This document shows, piece by piece, positions 1 to 11,689 of a stretch of DNA of 64,000 nt. Under the pieces are notes generated by a model. The model did not search any database. It saw nothing but the letters and a program-made list of their open reading frames with translations, and was not told the DNA's origin. The translations under genes were made by a program, and so were the position numbers. Position 1 is the first letter of the stretch. Each line of letters starts with the position of its first letter. Origin of the DNA: Corythucha ciliata (Eukaryota; Arthropoda; Insecta; Hemiptera; Tingidae); the NCBI GenBank assembly GCA_038030265.1, contig CM075941.1, forward strand, positions 7,068,001-7,132,000. Reading direction: 5' to 3'.

Positions 1-100
1 GCCGTGAATGAGTTTTATTTCCCAATTTTCGCGGCGAATTAACGATTTTTTGTGAATTATATCCGCGAATTTCTGCTAAGATTTTTTCTCCCCCGATGCA
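1..100. repeat. A-type minisatellite, end of an array
   Basis: Two to three degenerate copies of the ~30-bp A unit are visible (CCCAATTTTCGCGGCGAATT followed by AACGATTTTT, then TATCCGCGAATTTCTGC). The A unit elsewhere in the window is close to CTCAATTTTAGCCGCGAATT followed by AGCGCTTTTT. The array presumably continues left of the window. Confidence 0.7.
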
Positions 101-3100
101 CACATCGTTTTTTTTAAAACACGTACCTACACAATTTTTAATTTCTCACTCTTTCTTCCAATTTTAAAAAAGGGAAGAGGAATAAATTCCACCTGCTAAA
201 GTTTAGTGCTAAAGTTTTTTCAATTTTATCGAGAAATTATGTATTCCGAAGTTACTACTCTTGTCCGACTTCTTTGAATTTGATCTCTATTTTATGAAGG
301 ATCATCCCCCGGTATATTCCGGGTAATTTATGTTTAAAGCTGGTAGCGTCTTTCCAGTAAAAAAAAAAGTTTTGTTTGATATAAAAACTGGCTTTCCCCC
401 ATCTTCATCAATCACGGGCTCTTGGAAAAGAAAAGAAGATGGTAAGTAGAAAGAAAAAAAATATCCCCAGAATCTTTCGCCGGAGAGAGGTACTTTTACT
501 CCTGAAGAACCCCGCACGCGTCTTGGATTGGTCTCTTGTAGGATCAAAAGGTGGGGCTGAAATAGAAGAAAAGTATAAGGAACTTGCCCGTTCAAGCCGC
601 GACGAGTGCGTCTTCTTCTTTTTCCCCTCCTCCAGTCCTCCTACCTACTTGCAGTCGTGTTTTTCTAAAGGGGGATAGGTCGTCTCATTCGACTGCAGAT
701 TTACACAGCATCCCTTTTTTAGTTTAGTTTAGTAGTGCAGTGAGCGTCAGGAGGAGGTTTTGGGATCAAAGCAGTTCGTTTTGTCGCTTTTTCTTTTGTT
801 GTTTTTTCGTCGTGAGCCCTGCAACCCTTTCCGGCCATCAAGTAAGTGAGTTTCCCAATTTTACTTTACTTGAATAAAATATTTAATAATTTATGTTAAC
901 CTCTTTTGTTGACGCAAATTTGCTGGAATTTTCGTTTTAATTCAGAGAATTCAGACAATTTTTAAAATTAAAAATTCGTCCCCCGCTGAGTTTTATTGCA
1001 GTTTATTTGGGAAGCTCTTACTTGTACTTTTCTCAGGGAGGCAGGCAGACCATCGTTAATTAAAATTCAACGTTCAATTATAATTTTTTAATCCTCCCTA
1101 GACAAATAAAAGAAAGCAGTATAATTCGACATATTAGGGGCGTGAAATAAAATTCCTCCCCATCAATGACCGACGATTTCCACCGTATAAATTGTGAAGT
1201 GTGTTCCACTATTCGAACCGCGTAGGAAATGAATGAAAAAAAAAAAATCGGCTAAAAAAAAGAAACCAAGCCATAACCTCGGGTCACAACCCGGCTAACA
1301 TCCAATGATGATGATCATAATACTGTGAAACCTGGTCAGAATAAAATCTCCTCGCGAAACAGGATTATAAGGTATAATCTTAAATTATAACACGGGGCTT
1401 CGCAACAATAGCGACTCTCAATAACGTACATTTTTCGTCGCAGCTTTATTGTGATGAACGCTTTGGAAAAATTGTAAATCAAAAGATTAGGGTGTTAAGC
1501 TATTTCTTCTAAGACTCAGAGGTGTTATTTCTTTTCAATGCCCTGCACAATTTAACGTATATGATGAGATCCACAACGCGTGTTTCTTGGAGCTCTTTTG
1601 TCGTTTTATTGCTGTGTTAAAAAGTGTAGTTTTATACTCGTAATATCAATTTTCAATTTCTCGAGAGATGCATTGTCATTGTTAAAAGTCCTTTTTTAAT
1701 AGCCTCTTTCGGTTACAAATAATGGCTTGAAGACTTGCCGAATGGACCTCCTACATCGTGTTTTGTCATCTCCCGTGCCTGGCGGTGACTATTATTATTA
1801 TTATTTTGTTCTCTAATACACTCCCTGTGGGTTAGCTGGTGTATTTTTTGTTATCGTATCATTCCTGATAGGCCACACTTTTTTTTTTTTTTTTTACCAT
1901 TATGGAACATTAGTGGTAACCATCTTGTGTTTCTGCTCGCTGAATACAAATCGATTTCGCGACGTCATTAATGCTTAATCATAATACGCTAATGATAATT
2001 ATTATAAACAACTAGTAACAAGTAATTCACAAGTAATTTTACACATTTTTTAGAACCATCATCATTGATGCTCTCATACTGGTCCTTACAAGATCGTACG
2101 GTAAATTCGTGTTGTACAGGGTCACGAAACATGAAAAATGTGTCGTTATGACCTACATTTATTTGCTATCATTAAAGAAGAAGAAGGAGGGGGGGATTGC
2201 GTATTTTTCCACTGCAGTTCCTGGAGCACTTCATTTTTCGAACTACGTATAGTTGGAGGTTTACTGTCTTTCTTCTTGACACCCCCCCCCCACCATTAGA
2301 AACGTGTTCCGAGCAATTTTTTTGGCCAGCAATTCTTCAAACCCATCGATTAATTTTTAGAAACAACGAAAATACGATTTTCCAAGCTTACGGCTTACGG
2401 GCTCTCGTTTAAGACTCTAAGGACTTGTTTATAAACGCCTATTCCCTCTATTCAAAAAAAAAAAAAAAAGGTATGCAGAAATGATTGCAAATTGACTGCA
2501 CGCGCTTTCATCCCAGGGTCAACGTGTTGCAAAACGTTCGCTAAAGTCAAACTACACGCTTTTCGGATCGGCAAATATCCCTTCTGGCAAAGGCTAACTT
2601 TCATGATATATCAATTGGTTTTAATTATTGTCGGGCGTGGTACGTGGTTTCCCCTCCCGCCACTCCTCGCGGGTTGGTTCATTTCTTAGACGGCGGCCTA
2701 ATTAGGTGGCTTTCTTTATAGCTTGACAAACGGAGATGTGAATATTATGTTTTTTGTGCTTTACCAAAGTTCGGGATACTGAAGACCGTTTTGTGGTTAT
2801 ACGCTGTGTAATATAGTTTTTACGCCCTTAAATTTTATGTCAATGAGTTGAAAAAGCTGTGACGTCTCGTCGACGTCAGCTGTTGAAACAAAGTGGCCAG
2901 GAGAGGGGGGCTGTATCTACCCCTCACCCAAGGAAAAAAAATGACGGTTTCACGACAAAAATATTGTGATTTCCATGTAGTTAGAGACGATGCTTACAGT
3001 GTGAGATAACGAGGAAGACTATAAAGAAAAAAAAAAAAAAAAAAACTTGCGGGACTCGCAGGACAGCTTCAAAATGGTCCTCTTCTCTTAAAAAGGTCCC

Positions 3101-4148
3101 AAGAATGAGTGAATTATTTCGAGATGTCCTTTTAGTCCTCTCCACTCAAACTCAAACTGCGTTGGGTCACTTGGTCCTTGGCCAAAGACCGCCGCGCCTG
3201 AATTTTTTATCGCTTTGAAAAAGGGAATTAATACATGTCCGAAGGCCTAAATTACAGAAGTGGATTATAATGGGGCAAGTTTTCGAAAGGGGGGGGGGAT
3301 CTTCTTTCTCGTTAGACCCAAATGCCAATGACAACACTTTTGTCCGATCAGTGAAACTTCTTTAAAAAAATCGTGAGTTTCTGATCTGAGTGCACTAAAG
3401 ATAAGTATGCCGAGGAACACGTTTCATTTCATATAAAATTGGATAGATCAAGGCTTTTAAATTATTAATATATAATTATGTATCTGATTTACAGTTAATT
3501 ACGTCTTTAAGGCTCGCTTTCGTGCCTTCACCTACAGCGATCAAACGATCAGATACACGGCGATAAAGTAAAATAGTACGATACAGGGGAAAGATCGTTC
3601 AGTTACATCCTATATAGACGGAAAGGTTGCTTTTTATCATTTTCCGGTCCAAATATAAAAAAAATAAAATATTACATTAAAAAATCCAACAAACTTGTTT
3701 ACCGCAGGCACAGCTTTATTTATTGGGCAGTATTTTTCATCAAGGTAGCTATTAGCCTGTTAATAATGCTCCTGAGTACAAAAAAAAACGACTTTTTTTT
3801 TTGCTTTCCTTATCCGTGGCGACTATTGAACCGAAAGGAAGCGAACAGTGGAGTGTTCCCCCACGCAAGTTTGCAGTTCACGTTCTTAAGCTTCGATCAC
3901 GGATGGGAATCTAATTGTTTGCACCTCATTTTAAGCATTGACGTGACAAAAATAGTGGATCTGTTTGTTTTTCTGATTCCAGAAAACACTATTTTATTTT
4001 TTATGCATTGCTCCTCACGTGATGAAGTTGGTTGGCCCTCGCGCCGGCCCACTCATTTTTGGCCACTTTAAGGGGCTCTGCACGTGTACACAGTGCCGGC
4101 CTTGGACATTATACGTCCCCCGAGTGAATATTTCACCAGCGCCCCATG
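101..4148. other. AT-rich sequence without a recognisable gene
   Basis: I see no protein family in any frame. The short open frames near 300-680 are low complexity. The stretch has homopolymer runs (A near 1237, T near 1880, C near 2281, A near 2455, A near 3028, G near 3288) and an ATT microsatellite near 1790-1806. A sequence matching an animal splice donor (CAAGTAAGTGAG) lies at about 838-849, after a T-rich tract, so an untranslated first exon here is possible but not supported by anything else. Confidence 0.5.
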
Positions 4149-4156
4149 AAGTCACT

Positions 4157-6973
4157 CAGTGGCGTGCCAAGGACTTTTTCTGGGGGGTTCAAATTACAAA
4201 AGTGTACGTATAAATAGATAATTTTATAATACATAAGTACAATTCAATAATTTCAAAAAATGAATACCCATAAGGAGGGGAATTTTCTGTCAAGATACGC
4301 AATATTCAATGAATTCATTTGTCCCTGAGTCTCAGGTGGGGACCCACGCATTGTCATTGGCGTACGCGTATACCGCCCAGCCATGCCCGAGTGCTTCACT
4401 GGGTCCGCAAAAATTTCAACACATTCGGACTCCACACCATAAAACGGCCTTGCCACGTGTCAAGCCACGTTATAGAGCGAGCAGCATGGCACGATTTGTC
4501 ATTCAAGCCGTTTACAAAGGCACAAATGATCTTAAATTTTCAAGGTGCGGAGAATCAGTTTTTTGGGGTGCCAATATATCCACTTTGATGACACGAATCA
4601 TCTGTAGCCTCAGTATGGCACAAATGATCAGTCTGGCCAATTTTCGGACCGTGAATTTCTGGTACGAGTATGCCATTTTTAGGTCTGAAATTTTCAGTTT
4701 TGCAATTTTTAGTGTACGAATCGTCAGTTTAGACATTTTCATGGCACAGAAAGCTCAGTTTGGCCAATATTGAAGTGTGATAATGGTCTATTTTGCCATT
4801 TTTAGGACACGAATCATCCGTTTAGGGCCTTTCAAAGCGCGAATTGTCAGTTCAACCATTATTGAACCGCTATAGAGTTGGTTATACTAATTTCAGGGCA
4901 TGAATAGCCAGTTTAGCCATTTTGATGACGTAAACTGTTAGTATGGTCATTTCTAAGGCATCAATAGTCAGTGTGATATTTTCCGTGCTCGAATCATCAG
5001 TTTTACCAGTCGAAATGATCAGTTTTGTTGTTTTTAGACCGATAAATAAAGTCAGTTAAGCTATTTCTAGGGTGCATAGAGTCAGTTTTGCCAATTGCAA
5101 TGCTTGGATTGCCAGTTTGGTCAATTTTAGGGCGCTTGTCATGTGGTATGACATTTATAGGATGCGAATAGGACGTCAAACCAAGGTGATGATGGTTAGT
5201 TAGAGCTTTTTTGGCGCGCGACTGGTAGATTTTTCCATTTTCAGGGCGTGATTCGTCAGGGTGCAATTAGTCCCTTCTAAGCCAATTAGGCACGAATGGT
5301 TATTTTGACCATTCTTGGCGCTCAAATGGTCAATATGGACGGGAATAATCTGCTGAGGCATTTCCAGGCCGGCCTAAGAGTCATTTTGGGCATTATAAGA
5401 GCGGGAATCACCGCAGTTTGGCTATTTTTAGGGCGCGTGAAGTCATTTCGGCTATTTTATAGAGTGGTAAATGCCAATTTTTAGGGCGCAAATAGTCATT
5501 TTCAATGGACGAATAGTCAGTTTTGCCTTTTTGGGCGCGATTATAGTCAGTTTAGCTATTTTTAGGAAGTGAATTACTGTCATTCAATTTTTAGTCAATC
5601 GAGCGAAGCACGCAATCTCCCAAACCCATCCCTTGAGCAAATCCTGGATCCGCGTACGAGTATGCCATTTTTAGGGAGTGTATAGCCAGTTTTTTATTAA
5701 TTTATTTATTTGTTTAGCGCACGAATTAGACATTTTTAAGACGTGAAGGATCAGTTTGTCTACTTTTGACGCGTGAATGTGCGTTTTTGCCATTCTCAGG
5801 GCAGGAATAATCTGTTCAGCGCTTTTCAAGGCGCGAATAGTCATTTTAACTATTTAGACCGCACATAAAGTCATTTTTGTCAATTTTAGGGCGTGAATAG
5901 CCAGTTAGGGAATTTTTAAGGAGCAAATTGTCAGTTCACCTTTTTAGGGCTTGAATGCCGAGTCTGGCCATTTGTAGGGCACTTGAGGTCCTTTTTGCCA
6001 TTTACAGAGCGTGAATAGTACGTACAGGCGCGAGAACCGTCAGTTTGGCAAATTTTGGCGCGAGTGTGGTTGATTGTGCCATTTTTCGAGGAGGAATCAT
6101 TTATTAAGGCTTTTTCAGTAGGCAAATTGTCAGTTTGATCAATTTTTAGAACTCTTGAAGTCAACTTGGACATTTTCAGAGCGAGAAATCGCCAATTTCG
6201 CTATTTTTAGCGCACAAATAATCAGTTTAGCTTTTTTCAAGGCGGAATTCGTCAGTGTTGCCATTTTTAAGGCGCGAATGGTCAGTTTAGCCATTCTTGG
6301 CGCGCGAATGGTCGATTTTGCTATTCACAGGTCAGGTATCATCTGTTTAGGCTATTTCCCTGGGCGCGCATAGTCAGTTTAACCGTTCTTAGCGCGCAAA
6401 CAGTCCGTCAAGCCGAGGCGCGAATTGTCAGTTTGGTTATTTTTACCACGCGAATGGTCGATTTAGCCATTTTCATGGCTGGAATCATGACCTTTCAGGA
6501 ATTTCCAGGGCCGTACGAACCGTTGGTTTAGCCATTTTCAGAGCGCGCGAAGTCAGTTTTGGCCATTTTTATGGCACAAATAGTTGGTTTTGCCATTTTG
6601 GAGTGCGATTATGGTCAGCCTAGGATTCTTTATGGTTGGAATAGCTAATTTAGCTATTTTTAGGCAGTGAATGGCTGTCAAGTCATTTTTAGTAGAATTT
6701 CTCAAGCCCCTTTATCTTGAACAAATCCTGAATCCATGCCTGTACAGTGGTATAAATAGCGTTGATGGCGTGGATAGTTACTTAGCGGGGCTAAATTGCT
6801 AAATAACAAAATTGCTTCGTTGGTTTTGTTTGTTTGTTTTTGTTCCTTTACTTTTTTTACTTATTCATTTTATTTTATTTATTTATTTCTCATTTTTTTT
6901 CTCAACTATGCTGGACTGAAGTACTTTGGGAGGGGTTCTGACCCTCAAAACCCTCCCCATGGGCACGCCACTG
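4157..6973. mobile_element. Non-autonomous hAT-type element with a minisatellite body (copy 1)
   Basis: The element begins CAGTGGCGTGCC and ends GGCACGCCACTG, a 12-bp perfect terminal inverted repeat. Just inside lie a G-rich tract on the left and its C-rich counterpart on the right. It is flanked by a perfect 8-bp duplication, AAGTCACT, at 4149-4156 and 6974-6981, and 8 bp is the duplication length of the hAT superfamily. Almost all of the 2.8 kb is a degenerate ~30-bp repeat (type B), and no transposase frame is seen. A second copy lies at 26755-29286 with a different duplication, so this is a mobile family. The superfamily call rests on duplication length and termini only. Confidence 0.9.
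4600..6720 (+). repeat. B-type ~30-bp minisatellite array
   Basis: The unit is close to GCCATTTTTAGGGCGCGAAT followed by AGTCAGTTTG, repeated dozens of times with heavy substitution and small length changes. It forms the body of the hAT-type element around it. A non-repeated module containing TTGAGCAAATCCTGGATCCG occurs at about 5632-5655 inside the array, and a related version (TTGAACAAATCCTGAATCCA) ends it near 6716-6736. Open frames crossing the array are by-products of the repeat. Confidence 0.9.
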
Positions 6974-6989
6974 AAGTCACTGTTAATAA

Positions 6990-7330
6990 TAAGCCACGAT
7001 TTGGCGTTTTCTCCAGCACATTAACCGCGCATTAATTAGCGTTTTTTCAACACTACAGCGCTTCTTCTCAATTTCATCGGCGAATTATAGCACTTTTTCT
7101 TAATTTTAGCCTCGAATTTAGCGATTTTTTTTCGTTTTCATCTATGTTTTCCGGAGCTATGAAGCCGAAAATGGTCGTTTCTGTACTTCTAGCCTCTAAG
7201 TTTTCTGTACGGCATCCGCGGAAGCTTTAAGGAAACATTAGCACTACATTAGTGAAATACTTATTTTTCTTAATTTTAGCCGTCATTTAGCGCTTTTTCT
7301 CACTTCTGTCCGTGAATCAGTAGCGTGCCG
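6990..7330 (+). repeat. A-type minisatellite, forward orientation
   Basis: Degenerate ~30-bp A units are read on the plus strand, for example near 7066-7090 (TCTCAATTTCATCGGCGAAT) and 7108-7130. The block starts right after the target duplication of the hAT-type element on its left. Confidence 0.75.
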
Positions 7331-7609
7331 AAATTGAGGCGTGGGGGCCGGACCGACCTGGGCTCCCGAAAAGCTTTTAAAGGTGGAAAAATGATGATTT
7401 TTAGGTTCTATGTTCATGTATGCGTATAGGTACGTGAAAACGAGTTTTTGGCATGCGGGTAGACATCGATATTGGCTCCTTTTCGACGATTTTATCCATC
7501 CATCCAGCAAAGAGTGTACCTAGCTGAATATTCGATTTAGTCCATGAATGCGCTATTCTGAGGGCTTCCGGGGGTAGCTTCGAGGCTAAAACATTGAAAA
7601 TACGCTGTT

Positions 7610-8770
7610 CCCCGGTTTAAGTCATGAAGCCCATTAAGATGAAGAGTCATTAAGGCGCAAGTACGAAGCAAAAAAGTGAGAAAACCCGCTAATATTCGTG
7701 GCTAAAACTTTTACAAAACGTTCATTCGTGGCATCTCGATGAAGCACCTAAAGCGAAATTGAGACAAAATCGCTGATTCGTGGTGTATTGATCGTATCTT
7801 AGGTAAAATTGAGTTGTGGGCAAGTTTTTGCTTTTCTGCAATCGCTAAAAGGAAAAAAGGCAAGAAAAAACAGCTAAGGCTATACAATAGAAAAAAATTA
7901 CGCTACTTCGGGGCTAAAACTTTGAGAAAAATGACAATTTCTCAACTGAAATTGCAAGAAATCGCCCTTTCGCGGATAAAAAAGTAAAAAGCCACAAATT
8001 CGCCGCTATAACTGTTTAAAAAATGCTAATTCACGACTGAAATTTTAGAAAAATGCTGATTTTAGCTGCTAAAATTGGGAAAAACGCTAAAGCACGGCCA
8101 AAATTGAGAAAAGTAGCTGATCCGCTAGTGAAATTGACGAAAAGCGCTAATTATCGGTTAAACTTGGTACAATCCTATTTGGCGAACACAACTGAAAAGA
8201 ATCGCTAATTATTTCGCGGCTAAAATTGTGACAAATTTCATAATTTGCGAATAAAATATAAAACATTGTTGATTAGCGGATAAAAATGAAAACAATCGGG
8301 TAATTCACGGCTAAAATTTAGTAATAAAGCTGACTCGCGGCTAAAATTTAGGAAAACACAAATCCGTGGCTTCTAAACTTCGGGCCTAAACCGGAGGTAA
8401 AGCGCTAGCCCATAGATGAAAGTTAACTAAAAATTGTTAATTCGTGGCAAAAATGCCAGTTTTGAGAAAAATCACTAATTAGCGCGGCTGAAATAAATGA
8501 AAAACGCTGTATACTTGCAGCTCAAAGTAGGAAGAAGTGTTAACTCATTGATGAAAAGGTAAAAAATCGCTAATTTGCTGCAAAAATCGAGGGAAACCTT
8601 CAACTCCTTGCGAAAATTGAGAAAAATCGTTAAAATGGGATAAAAACGCTACTTCGCGGCTAAAATTGAGGAAAATCACCAATTCGCGGTTAAAGTGTAG
8701 AGGAAAAGGTGTGTAATTCACGGCTAAAATTGAAAAAAATTCCAATTTTCGGCTATTTATAGTTTTGAAA
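7610..8770 (-). repeat. A-type minisatellite, reverse orientation
   Basis: The A unit runs on the minus strand here (plus-strand text such as CGCGGCTAAAATTGAGGAAA near 8656). The arrays on both sides run forward, so the orientation inverts twice within 3 kb. The ~280 bp before it (7331-7609) hold a G+C-rich stretch (GGGGGCCGGACCGACCTGGG) and no gene. Confidence 0.85.
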
Positions 8771-9010
8771 TATTCTTAAATCAACATGCGCTTCTTAGGC
8801 CATGTTTTCTCGTCCACCTTCTCTCCCCCCCCCCTCCGTCATTTTGTTGCTGGACGCGCTGCTCCTTGGGATACGACTCCCCCGGGTGGTCGCCCGGCTT
8901 GCCCCTTCCTCCCTTAAAGTCGGCACTGCGTTTAGAAGGACCAAAACTATATCCTACCCTCCTCCACCCATTCCAATTTTTTTTACCACCTCCACCTTAC
9001 TACCCTCCAC
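8771..9010. other. Pyrimidine-rich junction between inverted A arrays
   Basis: This is C- and T-rich sequence, including CTCTCCCCCCCCCCTCC, between the reverse and forward A arrays. AAAGTCGGCACTG near 8921-8933 looks like a transposon end, but no partner was found. Confidence 0.4.
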
Positions 9011-10080
9011 CCAGCTTTTCTCAATTTTAACAGTGACTCACATATTTTACACTAATTTAGCCGCGGATTGTCGCAAATTGATCCGCGAATTGGTGGTTTT
9101 GTCTTATTCAGCCACTTATCTGGGCCATTTTTTATCTAATTAACCCGCGAATTACGCTTCTTCTCCATTTTAGCTGTGAATGAGCGCTTTATCTCAATAT
9201 TAGCCGGAAATAATTTCTCAATTGTAGCCAAGAATTACTTTTAGCCATATGTACGGTGGTTTTTTCAAGTTGGTCCGTGAGTTAACGATTTTCATCCATC
9301 TTAGCTGTTCATAAGCGCTCTTTTTTTTGTCAATTTAGCCAAGTTTTCTCAGTTTTTGACACTTTTAGCAGTGTACTAAAGCTTTGTTTCAATTGTTCCT
9401 GGGAATTAGTGGTTTTTCTCAATTTTAGCCCGCGAGTGACCGATTGCCTGAAAATCCACAAATTTTCAGCGTTTTTCTCTATTTTAGCTGTGCTGATGTG
9501 CGGTTTTTTGTCAGATTTAGCTGCGAATTACGCTTTTTCTTCAATTTACATGTGAACGAGCTCTTTATCCCAATTTTATTAGTGGATTAGCGGGGTTTTC
9601 CTAATTTCTATCTGAATAAGCGCTTTTTCAAATTTTAGCTGCGAATTATGTCTCTATTTTAGCTAAGAATTACCGCTTCTACTCAAATTCAGCCGCGAAT
9701 TGGCAGATTTTCTCAAATTGATCAGCAAATTAGCGTTTTTCTCAATTTAAGCCACGAATCAAGACTTTTCCCGCATATTTTGCGCTTTTTCTCAAATTTA
9801 GACGTGAATTAGCGATTTTTTTCTCTTCAATTCGTGCGATTTAGTACTTTTTTCTCAATTTCAGTCATGAAGTTGCCTAAAAAAACTACGAATTGGCGTT
9901 TCTCAATGTTAGCTGAGCCTGCCGAGTGATTTATTGTGGCTTTTTCTCAATTTCATAGTCGCGAATCAGCGCTTTTTCTCAATTATGGCCGCGAATTCAC
10001 GTTTTTCTCAATTTTAATTAGCGGATTAGTGTCTTTTCTCGCTTTTTTGCCACGAATCAGCGGTTCGGTTTCCAGCAAAA
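9011..10080 (+). repeat. A-type minisatellite, forward orientation
   Basis: More than 30 degenerate copies of the ~30-bp unit can be followed, for example TTTTTCTCAATTTCATAGTC near 9940-9960 and the three units at about 9960-10040. No other feature interrupts it. Confidence 0.88.
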
Positions 10081-11640
10081 ACCTTTTCTACCCGATACCC
10101 CTTGTAAGAAATCGAGGGGATAATAATTATTTCCCTCGAGTTTCGTTTTGATGATGAGTAAAAAATTCATCTTTGCATTTCTCTTTGAACGTTTTTAAGT
10201 GAGCCTGGACGCGAATTCCGCTAATCCTGCAGCTGAGAGTTAGGCGTGAGGTCTCCACGGGTCAAGGAGTTGCGTATTCTTTATTTAAAACTATTTGAGG
10301 GCTTGAGGGAGGTTTTTTTGAAATACCTAACAGTTCAATTGACATATTCTTTACAGTAAAATAAAAAGGTACTTGATAAAAAAGTTTTGCTTTAAAGTCC
10401 CGTTCACAAGCTCTATGTTTGCGTTGTGTGGAGTCTATGCAACCAAACAAATGTATTCCCTCGAAAAATGAATCATTTTGATAGGTTGCACAGACACCAC
10501 ACAACGAAAACATAGAGCTTGTTGAACGAGCCTTCAACCTTTTCGTTCCAAACTCGTTTCTTTTGCTCATAATTTATTCACGAAAACTCCATCGTGAGGC
10601 CAAACCATCGGTCAGTTAAGCGCAATAGTTTAATTAAAATGGCTGGATTAACATAAAAAATTAATCATTTCTGTATCAATAAAAAGTCCGACGTGGCTAG
10701 CTATTTAGTCAGTTACCGTTGATTAAGAACCTGCAATTAAAAGAACGTACTGTATAGCACTTGTTCGTTCTCCCAACCAGGCAAACGCACTTATTTCAAT
10801 GTTCAATTATAAACATGCTGAGATCACAAATTTACTATTAATTAAAAGCTTCTATTCACGCTTCAGTTAACAAATTACATCGAACGAGCGATCCCCTAGT
10901 TAGAGTTGAACTATTTTAATCACGTCTTCTTAAGCAGTCAGTTTAAGCGCCGGTAGTTTCTTATAGTAATAGCTTTGAGGAGCGAGTCTAGTCGGGAGAA
11001 ATTTTCCTTCATTCCTCTCCTTTCTAACAGTTCTTCAATACCAAGCTTGGTAAATCCCTTAACGAAGGAGAACAGGTAAACCCGTTCGTGAGAAGGGTAC
11101 AATTTCGTTCGGGAGTACGCAAGTGTGTGCTAAAGTGGTTTTCCCGCTTTCCCAAAATGTTTCCTTTTTTTTTTTAAAGCGGTTTTGTGGACGGATAATG
11201 ATGAGGTTCCATCGACGGGCTCGTTAAAGCTTTGTTTTTTATGGATGAGTTGACGCGCATGAGGGAATTTACCTGAAATGGTCTGTTCAGTCTCGAAGCG
11301 GCTAATATAAAAAATTATATCACGTATTCTTCTCTCTCGTGTCTATGAAAAACATTTTTTTTATTTATATTATACACAGTTACAGTGTGAAAAACGAATC
11401 TCCCGTCCTTCCCACATTAGTAAGGTTCTTGAGCATAGTTATGCAAAAAACCGCACGACTAACAATTTCAACTTTTATTCCTTTATTACCAGCCTGTTTT
11501 TTTTTTCTCTCTCGCTCTTAACTGCGTGAGATGCAGCAGAACACCACAGGACCACAGCAGACCTTGTTATTGAATAAATGAAGAATACTGACTTGAGAAT
11601 TGAGATTTTATCTAAATAAAACCAAGTAAACAAGAATCTA
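10081..11640. other. AT-rich sequence, no gene seen
   Basis: Apart from the MITE at 10394-10536, no protein family, RNA gene or repeat is recognised. The open frame on the minus strand at 10262-10570 runs through the MITE and is not a gene. Confidence 0.5.
10394..10536. repeat. MITE with long inverted repeats, copy 1
   Basis: The left arm (CGTTCACAAGCTCTATGTTT, then GCGTTGTGTGGAGTCTATGC) is matched by an inverted right arm (CACACAACGAAAACATAGAG). The arms are about 50 bp and flank a core of about 40 bp containing TTCCCTCGAAAAATGAA. A second copy of the core and right arm lies at 44692-44796 inside the copia element, so this is a dispersed non-coding element. The exact ends are uncertain because no clear target duplication is visible. 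Confidence 0.85.
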
Positions 11641-11689
11641 CGTACTTGGCGTTGCAAGTAACGCTCTTTTAAGGCTAACATTCCCCCCC

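Noticed and set aside
302..678. Overlapping open frames on both strands
   Set aside because: Low-complexity, mutually antisense, no family motif; chance frames in AT-rich DNA.
4600..6720. CRISPR-like ~30-bp periodic array
   Set aside because: Units are degenerate throughout with no constant repeat and variable spacer, and the window is clearly eukaryotic.
4091..8933. CAGTGCCGG at 4091 paired with TCGGCACTG at 8925 as ends of a large hAT element
   Set aside because: The flanking octamers do not match and inverted similarity ends after about 9 bp.
10262..10570. 102-codon minus-strand frame
   Set aside because: Crosses the MITE palindrome at 10394-10536.
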